Positions 1 through 9,438 of a stretch of DNA of 64,000 nucleotides are shown here, in pieces. Source of the stretch: Sanguinoderma infundibulare (Eukaryota; Basidiomycota; Agaricomycetes; Polyporales; Polyporaceae); the NCBI GenBank assembly GCA_032821775.1, contig JAVLRN010000020.1, positions 1-64,000 of the forward strand. Reading direction: 5' to 3'. Both the position numbers and the translations under genes were made by a program. A model generated the notes under the pieces. The model ran no database searches. It had not been told where the DNA came from and worked only from the letters and a program-made list of their open reading frames with translations. How positions within the stretch are numbered: the first letter of the stretch is position 1; each line of letters starts with the position of its first letter.

Positions 1-155
1 CCTAACCCTAACCCTAACCCTAACCCTAACCCTAACCCTAACCCTAACCCTAACCCTAACCCTAACCCTAACCCTAACCCTAACCCTAACCCTAACCCTA
101 ACCCTAACCCTAACCCTAACCCTAACCCTAACCCTAACCCTAACCCTAACCCTAA
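1..155. repeat. Telomere repeat (CCCTAA)n, left chromosome end
   Basis: About 26 uninterrupted CCCTAA units (TTAGGG on the other strand) start at base 1. The C-rich strand reads 5' to 3' inward, as expected for the left end of a linear chromosome. The array stops abruptly at CCTAAGG and passes straight into satellite sequence with no unique DNA between them. Confidence 0.99.
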
Positions 156-358
156 GGTGGTGTGTCCGCGCGGACACAAGGGTCGTGTGTCTGCGCGGAC
201 ACAAGGGTGGTGTGTCCGCGCAGACACACGAGTGCTGTGTCCGCGCAGACACAAGGGTTGTGTGTCTGCGCGGACACAAGGGTGGTGTGTCCGCGCAGAC
301 ACACGAGTGCTGTGTCCGCGCAGACACACGAAGGCCGTGTCTGCGCAGACACGTCGGG
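156..358. repeat. Telomere-adjacent 25-bp palindromic satellite array, inverted orientation
   Basis: About eight units of a 25-bp repeat whose core is TGTGTCCGCGCGGACACA, a perfect 18-bp palindrome; many units carry CAGACACA instead of CGGACACA. The spacer reads ACAAGGGT here. That is the reverse complement of the ACCCTTGT spacer in the arrays from 3 kb onward, so this array is inverted relative to them. Confidence 0.95.
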
Positions 359-384
359 ACAAATAAATCATGAAGTACACTCAC

Positions 385-2392
385 CCACTGGATCGTCGGC
401 CCGTACTGCTCCAGGATCCGCCGCAGATCCTGCAGGAACGACACCGTCGGCCACGGCAGGTCGTACGCCTTCTCCGCATACACCATCTCATGCGTCCACC
501 GCAACCGCCGCGCAGCTCCAGCCAACGCCTTCACATCCTTCTCCTCACCCGACCCAGCCTCGGGCTCCCATGTCCCAGTCACGTTCCCATTCTCGTCCTC
601 CGTCTGCATGTACGCACCAAGCCGCTCCTCCCAGTCCGCAATCAAGATCCGGTCCACAGCCTTCTTGTACTTCTTCAGCGCACCCGCCAGGATCGCGTTC
701 TCCCGGTGCCCCAGATAGTTGATCGCCCCACGCGGCCGCAGCAGAAGCACGTACTGCTCGTCAATCTTCTTCAGCACGTCCTGCGTCCACACAATGTCCC
801 GCACCCCAGCTCCAAACACCTCCCCCTCCAGCTTCTGGTACCGCCCCATAATCTCCTTCTCATACTTCCCCTGCAGCTCCCGCCGGTCCCGCTCAAGCAA
901 CTGCTCCCACGTCTTGCCCCGGTGGTGCTTCGCCACTAGCTCCGCAGGGACCGCGACCACGTCCTTCGGGTCGTCCACCCAGATCTTCACAACGTCCCGC
1001 AGAAGCTGCCCCTCCTCGTCCTCCGCGTCGTCCACATCCGCGAATGCCCCAGGGCTCGCAATCAGCCGCATCCGCCGCATCCCGTCCCGCACAAGCCGCG
1101 CCCAGAACTGTACACACAACTTCAGCACACAACCACGCACTAGCTCAATTCATCAATATACAAACTCACCTCCCCGATCGCACACGACTGGTTGTGCGCT
1201 CGCGTCGGCGGCTTCAGCACAGAGTCGAACAGCTTCACAGTCAAGATCTGCCCGTTCCGGTACGCAGAAAACGTCGCCAAGTCCGTCACAATCTCCCACA
1301 GCGCTGGCGTCGTCAGCAGGTACGACGGCGGGAACGCACTCTGCTGCGCCGCCGTCATCACAGGCCGCAGAATCGCATTGCTCCACTTCCCCATGTACGG
1401 CGTCATCTCCCCGCCCCCTGCATGCGTCTTCTTCCACTCCACAACATTCGCCTCCATCGCCGCAAGGTACCCAAACAGCCGCTCCTCCTGCGTCGCACGA
1501 AGGCTCGGCAGGTACTCGTTCTGCGACAAGTGCCGGCACAGCGCTTCCCCGCACTCCTCTAAATTATTCACATCATCACTTCACCACATTCTACAAAAAA
1601 AAAGGACATCCACATACCTGCAATGAACAGGTGCACGCACCATTGCCCCGCACTCCCAATCTTCCCATCCACAACGTCCAACGCAAGCCGAACCGTCTCC
1701 AGCTCCTCCATCTGCTTCTTCGACCCCCCGTCCCCCAGCTTGTTCGTCACCCGCGCCAGCCCCTCCGCCTTCTTCTCCCGCTCCTTCTCCAGCCGCGCCT
1801 TCCACGCCGCCATCGCCTTCGCCCGGTGCTGCCCACTGAAAAAATCAACCACCAGCGGCGGCAGATCCACCCGCGACTTGAATCGCAGCTCGGGGAGCTC
1901 CTCCCACGGAACCGCCTCGTCCGTCTTCTTCGCATACGTCCCCTCCACCAGGTCCTCGACACGCACCTGCATCAGCAGCGGCGCCGTGTTCGGGTGCTTA
2001 CCTTCTGTGTCGAACGACCACACAAGCTTGGCCACCGACGCCGCCACCACTCCCCACTGGTTCCATGTCCCCCACCGGTACGTGACCCCCGCCGGCTCCG
2101 TCAGCACGTCCAGCCGACACTTCCCCAGGAACGCCTTCTCCTCCTCGCGCTGGCGCGCCCGGATCGCTTGCTCCTGCGGATGCGGAGCTGTCTCCTCCTC
2201 CTTCACCTTCGGCATCCGCACCCCAGACACCTGTACAAACGTCAGTTTTCCTCACCTATCACACACCCATCTGTACTGTACCTTGCCCTCGTCCTGTCAT
2301 TCCACAATATAATTAGTAGCAGCCACAATCCACGCAGCTGATCCACGCACCTCAGTCCCCTGGGTTTTTTTCGATTTACCGCGAGGAGGCAT
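385..2392 (-). CDS. Telomere-truncated gene with a possible ParB/sulfiredoxin-like motif, function unknown
   Basis: Four exons read in one frame: 2392-2351, 2230-1618, 1558-1170 and 1107-385, together 589 codons. The start MPPRGKSKKTQGTE is chosen because it is the first ATG and splices in phase into the next exon. No stop codon is reached: the last exon ends ...PTIQW at a perfect GTGAGT donor (384-379), and the sequence beyond is satellite and telomere, so the 3' part is missing. A segment near residue 115 reads VDFFSGQHRAKAM, reminiscent of the GxHR box of ParB/Srx-like domains. That likeness is weak, and no other domain was recognised. The middle is rich in Glu, Lys and Arg. Coding codons are strongly GC-ending. 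The gene is either a relic or a fragment of a subtelomeric family; its function is not known. Confidence 0.7.
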
Positions 2393-2426
2393 GCTTGTCT
2401 ACAAATTGCGTCAGAATCGGTCCCCT

Positions 2427-3065
2427 GATACCATGATCAGCACTTACATATGATTGTACTTGCGGTTGATTTATTGTTTGATGTTCGGCTAGGTTGCTCG
2501 CGTCGCTGGTGAGCAATGGGGAGAAGGAGAGCGCCGGTGCGTCCCCCATCCTCGATCGCCCCCATCGATCGATGCCCTGTGCCCAGCCTCATGGCATGTC
2601 CCTTCCCGGTCCCTCCACTCCAAATCCAGCCAATCGCCGCCCCGCCGCTCGACACTTTTCCTCCGACCAAGTCCCGCCAGGCACCGGTGACACCCGGTCT
2701 TCTCTCTGCATCCGACCTCTTCTTTTCCCATGTGGCACTGTCTTCTTCCTTGGTACCTTATTGTGTCGCACTGCCACAGGTCTTCTGTGTCCAATCGGTT
2801 TGAAGCTTAACTCTGATTCATTCCTCTCCAACTCCGTTGGCTTTTCTGGTGTTTCCTCTGTATGTAATCCTCTTCTATTTATTGTAGGATATGTTTCTGT
2901 GATATATCTGCAGTTTATTGAGACGTTTCAAAGACATGCTGCTGCTTTTGCCTGCGCGGACACAGCTTCAATGCATCTGATCGGAATAACTGTATATTGT
3001 AATTTGCATAAAGGTACCGGAAACTGCGGGCCGGGCCGGCCCACTGCCAGTCCGCGCGGAGGCAG
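2427..3065. repeat. Subtelomeric spacer module, copy 1
   Basis: About 640 bp, closely repeated at 3928-4545, each copy leading directly into a satellite array. Shared landmarks are a start at ATCAGCACTTACATATG, a GAAGGAGAGC stretch, and a final GC-rich part GGGCCGGGCCGGCCCA. The last 85 bp (from CGGAATAACTGTATATTG) recur alone at 5139 and 5388. Open frames in it show no recognisable protein. Confidence 0.9.
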
Positions 3066-3860
3066 CACCCTTGTGTCCGCGCAGACACACGACCCTTGTG
3101 TCCGCGCAGACACACAACACTTGTGTCCGCGCGGACACACCACCCTTGTGTCCGCGCAGACACACGACCCTTGTGTCCGCGCAGACACACAACACTTGTG
3201 TCCGCACGGACACACCACCCTTGTGTCCGCGCAGACACACGACCCTTGTGTCCGCGCAGACACACAACACTTGTGTCCGCGCAGACACACCACCCTTGTG
3301 TCCGCGCGGACACACAACACTTGTGTCTGCGCAGACACACAACACTTGTGTCCGCGCGGAGACACAACACTTGTGTCCGCGCAGACACACCACCCTTGTG
3401 TCCGCGCGGACACACCACCCTTGTGTCTGCGCAGACACACAACACTTGTGTCCGCGCAGACACACCACCCTTGTGTCCGCGCGGACACACAACACTTGTG
3501 TCTGCGCAGACACACAACACTTGTGTCCGCGCAGACACACCACCCTTGTGTCCGCGCGGACACACAACACTTGTGTCCGCGCGGAGACACAACACTTGTG
3601 TCCGCGCAGACACACCACCCTTGTGTCCGCGCGGACACACAACACTTGTGTCCGCGCGGACACACAACACTTGTGTCTGCGCAGACACACAACACTTGTG
3701 TCCGCGCGGAGACACAACACTTGTGTCCGCGCAGACACACCACCCTTGTGTCCGCGCGGACACACCACCCTTGTGTCTGCGCGGACACACAACACTTGTG
3801 TCCGCGCGGAGGCACCTCCCTTATATTCGCGCGGACACAGCACCCCTGTGTCCGCGCACT
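3066..3860. repeat. Main 25-bp palindromic satellite array (about 32 units)
   Basis: Head-to-tail 25-bp units of the form CACCCTTGTGTCCGCGCGG plus ACACAC. Units vary at a few fixed positions (CGG/CAG in the right palindrome arm, CCC/CAC in the spacer, GTCC/GTCT in the left arm). Because 25 is not a multiple of three and the unit lacks stop codons, every frame on both strands stays open for hundreds of codons. This explains long low-complexity reading frames here; they are not treated as genes. Confidence 0.95.
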
Positions 3861-3927
3861 TTCAACTCCGAAGTCCTAGCTTTTTGTTACCCTGACCCTG
3901 ACCCCGCCTACTCAACACCCCCCTTCA
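3861..3927. repeat. Post-array junction module with degenerate telomere repeats
   Basis: A short module (CACTTTCAACTCCGAAGTCC ... CCCTGACCCTGACCCCGCC) follows this array. Variants follow the arrays ending near 5070, 5312, 5757 and 6472, some with CCCTAACCCTGA. The telomere-like hexamers suggest the modules descend from former chromosome termini or from telomere-mediated fusions. Confidence 0.8.
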
Positions 3928-4545
3928 TCAGCACTTACATATGATTGTACTTGCGGTTGATTTATTGTTTGATGTTCGGCTAGGTTGCTCGCGTCGCTGG
4001 TGAGCAATGGGGAGAAGGAGAGCACCGCCGCGTCCCCCATCCTCGATCGCCCCCATCGATCGATGCCCTGTGCCCAGCCTCATGGCATGTCCCTTCCCGG
4101 TCCCTCCACTCCGAATCCAGCCGATCGCCGCCCTGCCACTCGACACTTTCCCTCCGACCAACTCCCGCCAGGCACCGGCGACACCCGGTCTTCTCTCTGC
4201 ATCCGACCTCTTCTCTTCCCGTGTGGCACTGTCTTCTTCCTCGGTACCTTATTGTGTTGCACTGCCACACGTCTTCCGTGTCTGATCGGTTTGAAGCTTA
4301 ACTCTGTTTCCTCTTCAACTCCGTCGATTTTTCTGGTGTTTCCCCTGCATTTAATCCTCTTCCATTTGTTGTAGGATATGTTTTTGTAATATATCTGCAG
4401 TTTATCGAGACCTTTCGAAGGCAGACTGCTGCTTGTGCTTGCGCAGACGCAGCTTCATGGTGTCCGCTCGGAACATCTGTATGTTTTGATTGACATACAA
4501 AGCCCGGAAAGCCCGGCCCAGCCCGGCCCACAGCGCCTCCGCGCG
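3928..4545. repeat. Subtelomeric spacer module, copy 2
   Basis: A direct repeat of 2427-3065. It is nearly identical in the first 500 bp and clearly diverged in the final part, where GGAACATCTGTATGTTTTG replaces the usual sequence and the GC-rich end reads CCCGGCCCAGCCCGGCCCA. Confidence 0.9.
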
Positions 4546-5070
4546 GACGCACCACCTCTGTGTCCACGCGGAGACACGGCCCCTGTGTCCGCGCGGACAC
4601 ACTGCCCATGTGTCTGCGCGGAGCCATGACCCATGTGTCTGCGCAGACACACTACCCATGTGTCTGCGCAGAGACACAACCCTTGTGTCTGCGCGGACAC
4701 ACTACCCATGTGTCTGCGTGGAGACATGACCCATGTGTTTGCGCAGACACACGACCCTTGTGTCCGTGCGGAGACACGACCCTTGTGTCCGCGCGGACAC
4801 ACTACCCATGTGTCTGCACGGACACACTACCCATGTGTCTGCGCGGAGACACGACCCTTGTGTCCGCGCGGACACACTACCCATGTGTCTGCGCGGACAC
4901 ACTACCCATGTGTCTGCGCGGAGACACGACCCTTGTGTCCGCGCGGACACACTACCCATGTGTCTGCGCGGAGACATGACCCATGTGTCTGCGCAGACAC
5001 ACGACCCTTGTGTCCGCGCGGAGACGCGACCCTTGTGTCCGCGCGGACGCAGCACCCCTGTGTCCGCGCA
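4546..5070. repeat. Satellite array 2, variant spacer
   Basis: About 21 units of the 25-bp satellite. The dominant spacer is CTACCCATGTGTCTGCGCGG, distinct from the ACCCTTGT and CAACACTTGT spacers of array 1, so the arrays have amplified separate variants. Confidence 0.92.
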
Positions 5071-5461
5071 CTTTCAACAACGAAGTCCTAGCTTTTCATT
5101 GCCCTAACCCTGATCCCCTCTACTCAACCCCCCTGTTCATCGGAATAACTGTATATTGTAATTTGCATAAAGGTACCGGAAACTGCGGGCCGGGCCGGCC
5201 CACTGCCAGTCCGCGCGGAGGCAGCACCCTTGTGTCTGCGCAGACACACAACCCTTGTGTCCGCGCGGACACATGACCCTTGTGTCCGCGCGGATGCAGC
5301 ACCCCTGTGTCCGCGCACTTTCAACAACGAAGTCCTAGCTTTTCATTGCCCTAACCCTGATCCCCTCTACTCAACCCCCCTGTTCATCGGAATAACTGTA
5401 TATTGTAATTTGCATAAAGGTACCGGAAACTGCGGGCCGGGCCGGCTCACTGCCAGTCCGC
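5071..5461. repeat. Two tandem spacer modules with a three-unit satellite between them
   Basis: A roughly 249-bp composite (post-array module, 85-bp pre-array module, GC-rich GGCC segment) repeats almost perfectly at 5071-5214 and 5313-5461. Only about three satellite units (5215-5312) separate the copies. This is consistent with unequal exchange between modules. Confidence 0.85.
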
Positions 5462-5757
5462 GCGGAGGCAGCACCCTTGTGTCTGCGCAGACACACAACC
5501 CTTGTGTCCGCGCGGACACATGACCCTTGTGTCCGCACAGACACACGACCCTTGTGTCCGCGCAGACACACAACACTTGTGTCCACGCAGACACACAACA
5601 CTTGTGTCTGCGCAGACACACAACCCTTGTGTCTGCGCAGACACACAACACTTGTGTCCGCGCGGACACACGACCCTTGTGTCTGCGCAGACACACCACC
5701 CTTGTGTCTGCGCAGACACACCACCCTTGTGTCCGTGCAGACACCCCTGTGTCCGCA
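5462..5757. repeat. Satellite array 3
   Basis: About 12 units of the 25-bp satellite with a mix of the ACGACCCTTG, CAACACTTG and CCACCCTTG spacers seen in array 1. Confidence 0.92.
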
Positions 5758-6339
5758 CACTTTCAACTCCGAAGTCCTAGCTTTTTGTTACCCTGACCCT
5801 GACCCCGCCTACTCAACACCCCCCTTCATATAGGATAGTTTGAGTAAGGACTGATAGGGAACTGTGCCTAGCACAGTTACTGATGATGATAGAGGTGGAG
5901 ACTGGCTGTTGATGGCCCAGTCTCCGAGGAGGATGTGAGGGTAGACTGTGTACGACACAGTCTACTGTACTGGTATGGAATAGTCGAGACACGATCTTGT
6001 GAGCGTGTCTATAGGTTCAAAGTGGTCTTGATATGTGCGAGGGGATGGTGTTGTCCGAGCATATATCAATAAGTGATAAAAGGAGTGAACTGTTGACGGT
6101 ATGGCCTGAAGTGGGAGGAAACGTATAGGTCTATAGTAGTCCGAGGATATGTAAGAGTTGTGGATAACGAGTGTGTACGTCCATGGATATGGACGGTCGG
6201 TGAAGGAGCGGATGGTATGGGTATAATCCCTATGCGTGCGTGAGGGATGTGTGGTCCGAGATGGTAGTGGTGGTGGTGTAAGTCCGTGCGGGGTAAGTAT
6301 AGTAAAGAAAAATGATAATCGTGATGTTAGTGTCGTAAC
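5758..6339. other. Unique spacer with three short hairpins; no gene seen
   Basis: After a post-array module (to about 5826) the sequence becomes unique. Three closely spaced inverted repeats lie at 5860-5878 (8-bp arms), 5898-5924 (8-bp arms) and 5942-5964 (10-bp arms TAGACTGTGT/ACACAGTCTA around a 3-nt loop). No convincing coding frame or known RNA was recognised. Confidence 0.6.
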
Positions 6340-6540
6340 AGACACAGCATCCTTGTGTCCACGCAGACACACGAGTGGTGTGTCTGCGCGGACACAGCTC
6401 CCCTGTGTCCACACAGACACACCATCCTTGTATTCGTGCGGACACAGCACCCCTGTGTCCGCGCACTTTCAACAGCGAAGTCCTAACTTTTTGTTACCCT
6501 AACCCTGACCCTGCCTACTCAACACCCCCTTTCATCCCCT
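6340..6540. repeat. Satellite array 4 (degenerate, about five units) plus end module
   Basis: The most internal satellite patch, with several decayed units, followed by the same CACTTTCAACAGCGAAGTCC and CCCTAACCCTGA module as the other arrays. It marks the inner edge of the subtelomeric repeat domain. Confidence 0.85.
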
Positions 6541-7333
6541 TTGCCTCTGCCCACTCTACTGTGTGTCAGCCCACACCAGTAAGCTTTGTCTTTGTTTTGT
6601 TTGTGGCGCAGTCACTCGGCTGTGACAGAACTGTTCAAATGGGTTTTTAGACGGACACCTAAATGACCATTTTAAACTGAACGATGCCAAGCCCTACTCA
6701 CTGGGTGAGTCAGGGATCCTCGCGCTTGCATCTCCTGAAGACTGGGGAAGCAGGGTTGGGGGATGAGGAGCCACAGGCCGCGCACATGCACTTGGCCTCA
6801 TGCCTAGCCCCTGTGGATCTCTGATCCTCCCAGCTGGAGGACCTGGTACAACCAGGTCCTGCTTTACCCGCTTGTAGGCTTATCACGCCATTAGGAAGCA
6901 CATCCCTCCCGCTGGCTCATCATCTTCCGCCGACCAGTACCTACCGGTGCACACGCCACCTGCGCTTTCGAGGATATTCCAGCATTTTTAAAACGGCTAT
7001 ATCTCCACGGCAAACATGGTTGCTTGACTAATGCTGCAGCGATACAAGGTAAGTACTCCGCATCGCTGCAAGCGCTCGCAGGAATGTCAACTTCTGAGGT
7101 CGCTTATCGCCGTTCCGTGTTTTCTGGGAAGTTCCTAGGCGAGGTTTGTAGAGTAAATGCGGTATATATACAAGGTTAATCATTTTTGAGCGCTCGAATT
7201 GTCGTGTTGAACACAACTCGGCAACACGGTCAACGTCGCACCCTCGTCGGGACTCGTAAGAAGTCCAGTCGACGCACAACGGACCTGCCTTGAGTAGTGG
7301 CCGTGGACTGCTCCACGTCCGACGCACCCACCA
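6541..7333. other. Intergenic region, no gene recognised
   Basis: A transition from subtelomeric repeats to the gene-dense block. No frame shows a plausible spliced coding pattern or recognisable motif. The last part is the 3' flank of the glycine cleavage T gene. Confidence 0.5.
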
Positions 7334-9051
7334 TCAACCACGATAGTACCTACTCGGGACGAACGGCATGGGAGTCAAGACTGCTTTCCGCAGCTTGTTC
7401 CTAACCTCGACCTCGACCTCCGTGCCTTTCTTGTGCCATCCGTTCTTGACGTACGCCATCGCAATGTTCTTCCCAAGCGAAGGCGAGGGGATGCCAGAAG
7501 TGACAGTACCTGGGCGGCGAGGACGAGCACCGTGAGCGCCAAGTGCAAGCTAGCAAGAAAGAATGAGAGCGACTGACCGATCTGCTCACCGCCAGACGGC
7601 GCGAAGATCTTCGCCCCCTCTGAAGTAATATGGTCAGAACGTGCTCGATAGCGACCTATGACATGGTGTAAAACGTACGTCGTGCGGGGGCACCGTCGAC
7701 CGTCAGGCCCACACGCCTCCTCGGAGGTCCCTCTTTCAGGTGCTTCCTGACGCCTTCTGCGCCGATGAACTCGCCCATCTCCCGCCGCTCCTTGCCTACG
7801 AAAGCATCGTGAGCATTGTAAGCCTGCCCATGCGTCGAGGCGGTGCTCACCGATAACCCAAGTCAAACCGGCCTCGACGGGCGTGGTGTCCTCGTCGAGG
7901 TCCTGCCCATACAGACACATGCCCGCCTCGAGCCGCAAGCTGTCCCGCGCGCCGAGCCCGGTAAGCTGCACGGGCTCCTTCGCCAGCATCTGCGCGACAT
8001 CGACAGTATGCGATGGTGGAATCGAGATCTAGCGAGAAAAGGAACGTCATCGAGACGCCCTGGTAGCGAAACCGAGGAGCGCACCTCAAACCCATCCTCG
8101 CCCGTGTATCCGCCTCGGGCGACGTGGAGGTTGAAGCCACCGATGGGGACAAACGCGCTCCTGCCAAACGTGAGCTTGCCCAAGTCAAAGGGTGTCAGGC
8201 CCTGCAAGTACCGCGCCGCCTCGGGCCCTAATCCGCCTCAGCACGGCACGAACTCGAACTTGAGCGAGAGGCGACACACCTTGGAGGGCGAGCAAGCCCC
8301 AGTCCTCGAGCACCTCATGCTCGACCTTCCCCGCCGCCCTCGCCTTCTCGCCCGCGTTCCACTCCTCCAGCTTCGCCTTGAACCACGCAAGGTCGCGCTC
8401 GCGCCGTCCGGCGTTCGTCACGACGTAGAACGCGTCCTCGGCATGCTTGGTGATGACGGTGTCGTCGATGATGCCGCCGCGCTCGTTGAGGAGCACGGAG
8501 AGCGTCGAGGAGTACGGCGCGAGGGCGCCGAGGGACGAGGGAGTGAGCCATTCGAGGAACGCGGCGGCGGTCGCGCCGCGGAAGCTGGTGCAAACAAGAA
8601 GTGAGTCGAGGATCATCACGCGGGAGTCGGATGAGATGGATTCGTTACTTTGACTGCACCATGTGCCCGACGTCAAAAAGCCCGGCTGCGTTGCGAACAT
8701 GGTGATGGCTGGCGACTGCAGGAGGCGCGCTCAGTTTTGCTCTCCCCAGGCCGAGGTGGGGGGACATGCGGAGGTGTGGGACGTACCTGCGCCGACGGCG
8801 CCGTAGGAGAGCGGCATGGAGTATCCAGCGAAGGGCACCATCTTCGCGCCGTTCGAGACGTGGAAATCGTACAATCCAGTTTTCCTCAGCTACTTGTTAC
8901 CGTCCTTTTGAGCACAATGCAATGCGTGGGTAGGTGATAGAAAACGTACCGGACTCTCTGTCGACGTAGCCATAGATCGCGCACTCAAAAAGAGACGGCC
9001 GGTCCGCGCAACCGACGCACCGGTGCGCGAGAGGACAGTTCTGGACGCCAT
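7334..9051 (-). CDS. GCV1: Aminomethyltransferase, glycine cleavage system T protein (mitochondrial)
   Basis: Nine exons (9051-8950, 8889-8787, 8715-8649, 8584-8280, 8227-8085, 8028-7851, 7795-7679, 7619-7590, 7509-7334) give an uninterrupted 406-residue protein, the normal length for GcvT. It transfers the methylene group of glycine from the H protein to tetrahydrofolate in the mitochondrial matrix. The first about 30 residues are rich in Arg and Ser with no acidic residue before the MATSTES segment, as in a mitochondrial presequence. Family landmarks are [20 protein letters not shown] at the mature N-terminus, [20 protein letters not shown] with the conserved Asp, [10 protein letters not shown], and a C-terminal [17 protein letters not shown] block. 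Exon 8 is only 30 nt. The start is the first ATG that gives the targeting peptide. Confidence 0.95.
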
Positions 9052-9438
9052 TGCTGCAGACATGAAAGACGGGGGAAATGAGACGAGAAAGATGGGGGTG
9101 CGAGGGAAGAAAAATGACACGACGCCCTAGCGGACGTCGTTTGGAACGGGCGGAGAGCCGCAAGCGGGAACGCGTCGGGGGACGTAACAGTGCGCGTCTA
9201 TCTTATCAGTCAGGGCACGGGCGATAAGATGAGAAGTACAAGTACGCGGAGACCGACGTGGCAGATCAGCCAACGACGCTCGCCGTCCATTTCGAGAGAC
9301 GGGATGCGGTGAGCGTGCCCGTTGCAACCTCTCTCGCTCACCGTCATTCCCTTCCAGATCCTGTGCGGCCTTGCCTTGCTGTCTTCACCTGCCTCGCTCA
9401 TGCCGACCTGACCGCCTATGACATTCAATTTTTCCGCC
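9052..9438. promoter_or_regulatory. Divergent promoter region between GCV1 and ALG5
   Basis: The two genes point away from each other across 387 bp, so this segment must carry both core promoters. No clear TATA box or named factor site was identified by eye. Confidence 0.5.

Noticed and set aside
719..2341. 540-codon plus-strand frame opposite the truncated gene
   Set aside because: It is a Ser/Pro/Arg-rich shadow of the minus-strand exons, which have proper splice sites and GC-ending codons; the shadow has none.
3066..3860. CRISPR-like array of short palindromic repeats
   Set aside because: Repeat and spacer together are only 25 bp, the spacers are themselves repeated, there are no cas genes, and the context is a fungal telomere.
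2494..3944. Long open frames (up to 461 codons on the plus strand and about 290 on the minus) through the satellite array
   Set aside because: They are a by-product of a stop-free 25-bp repeat and exist in every frame on both strands; codons show no preference for one frame and the repeat period is not a multiple of three.
5962..6450. 162-codon minus-strand frame next to the last satellite patch
   Set aside because: Its start lies in the satellite and the rest is Thr/Ser/Pro/Tyr-rich text without splice signals or any known motif.
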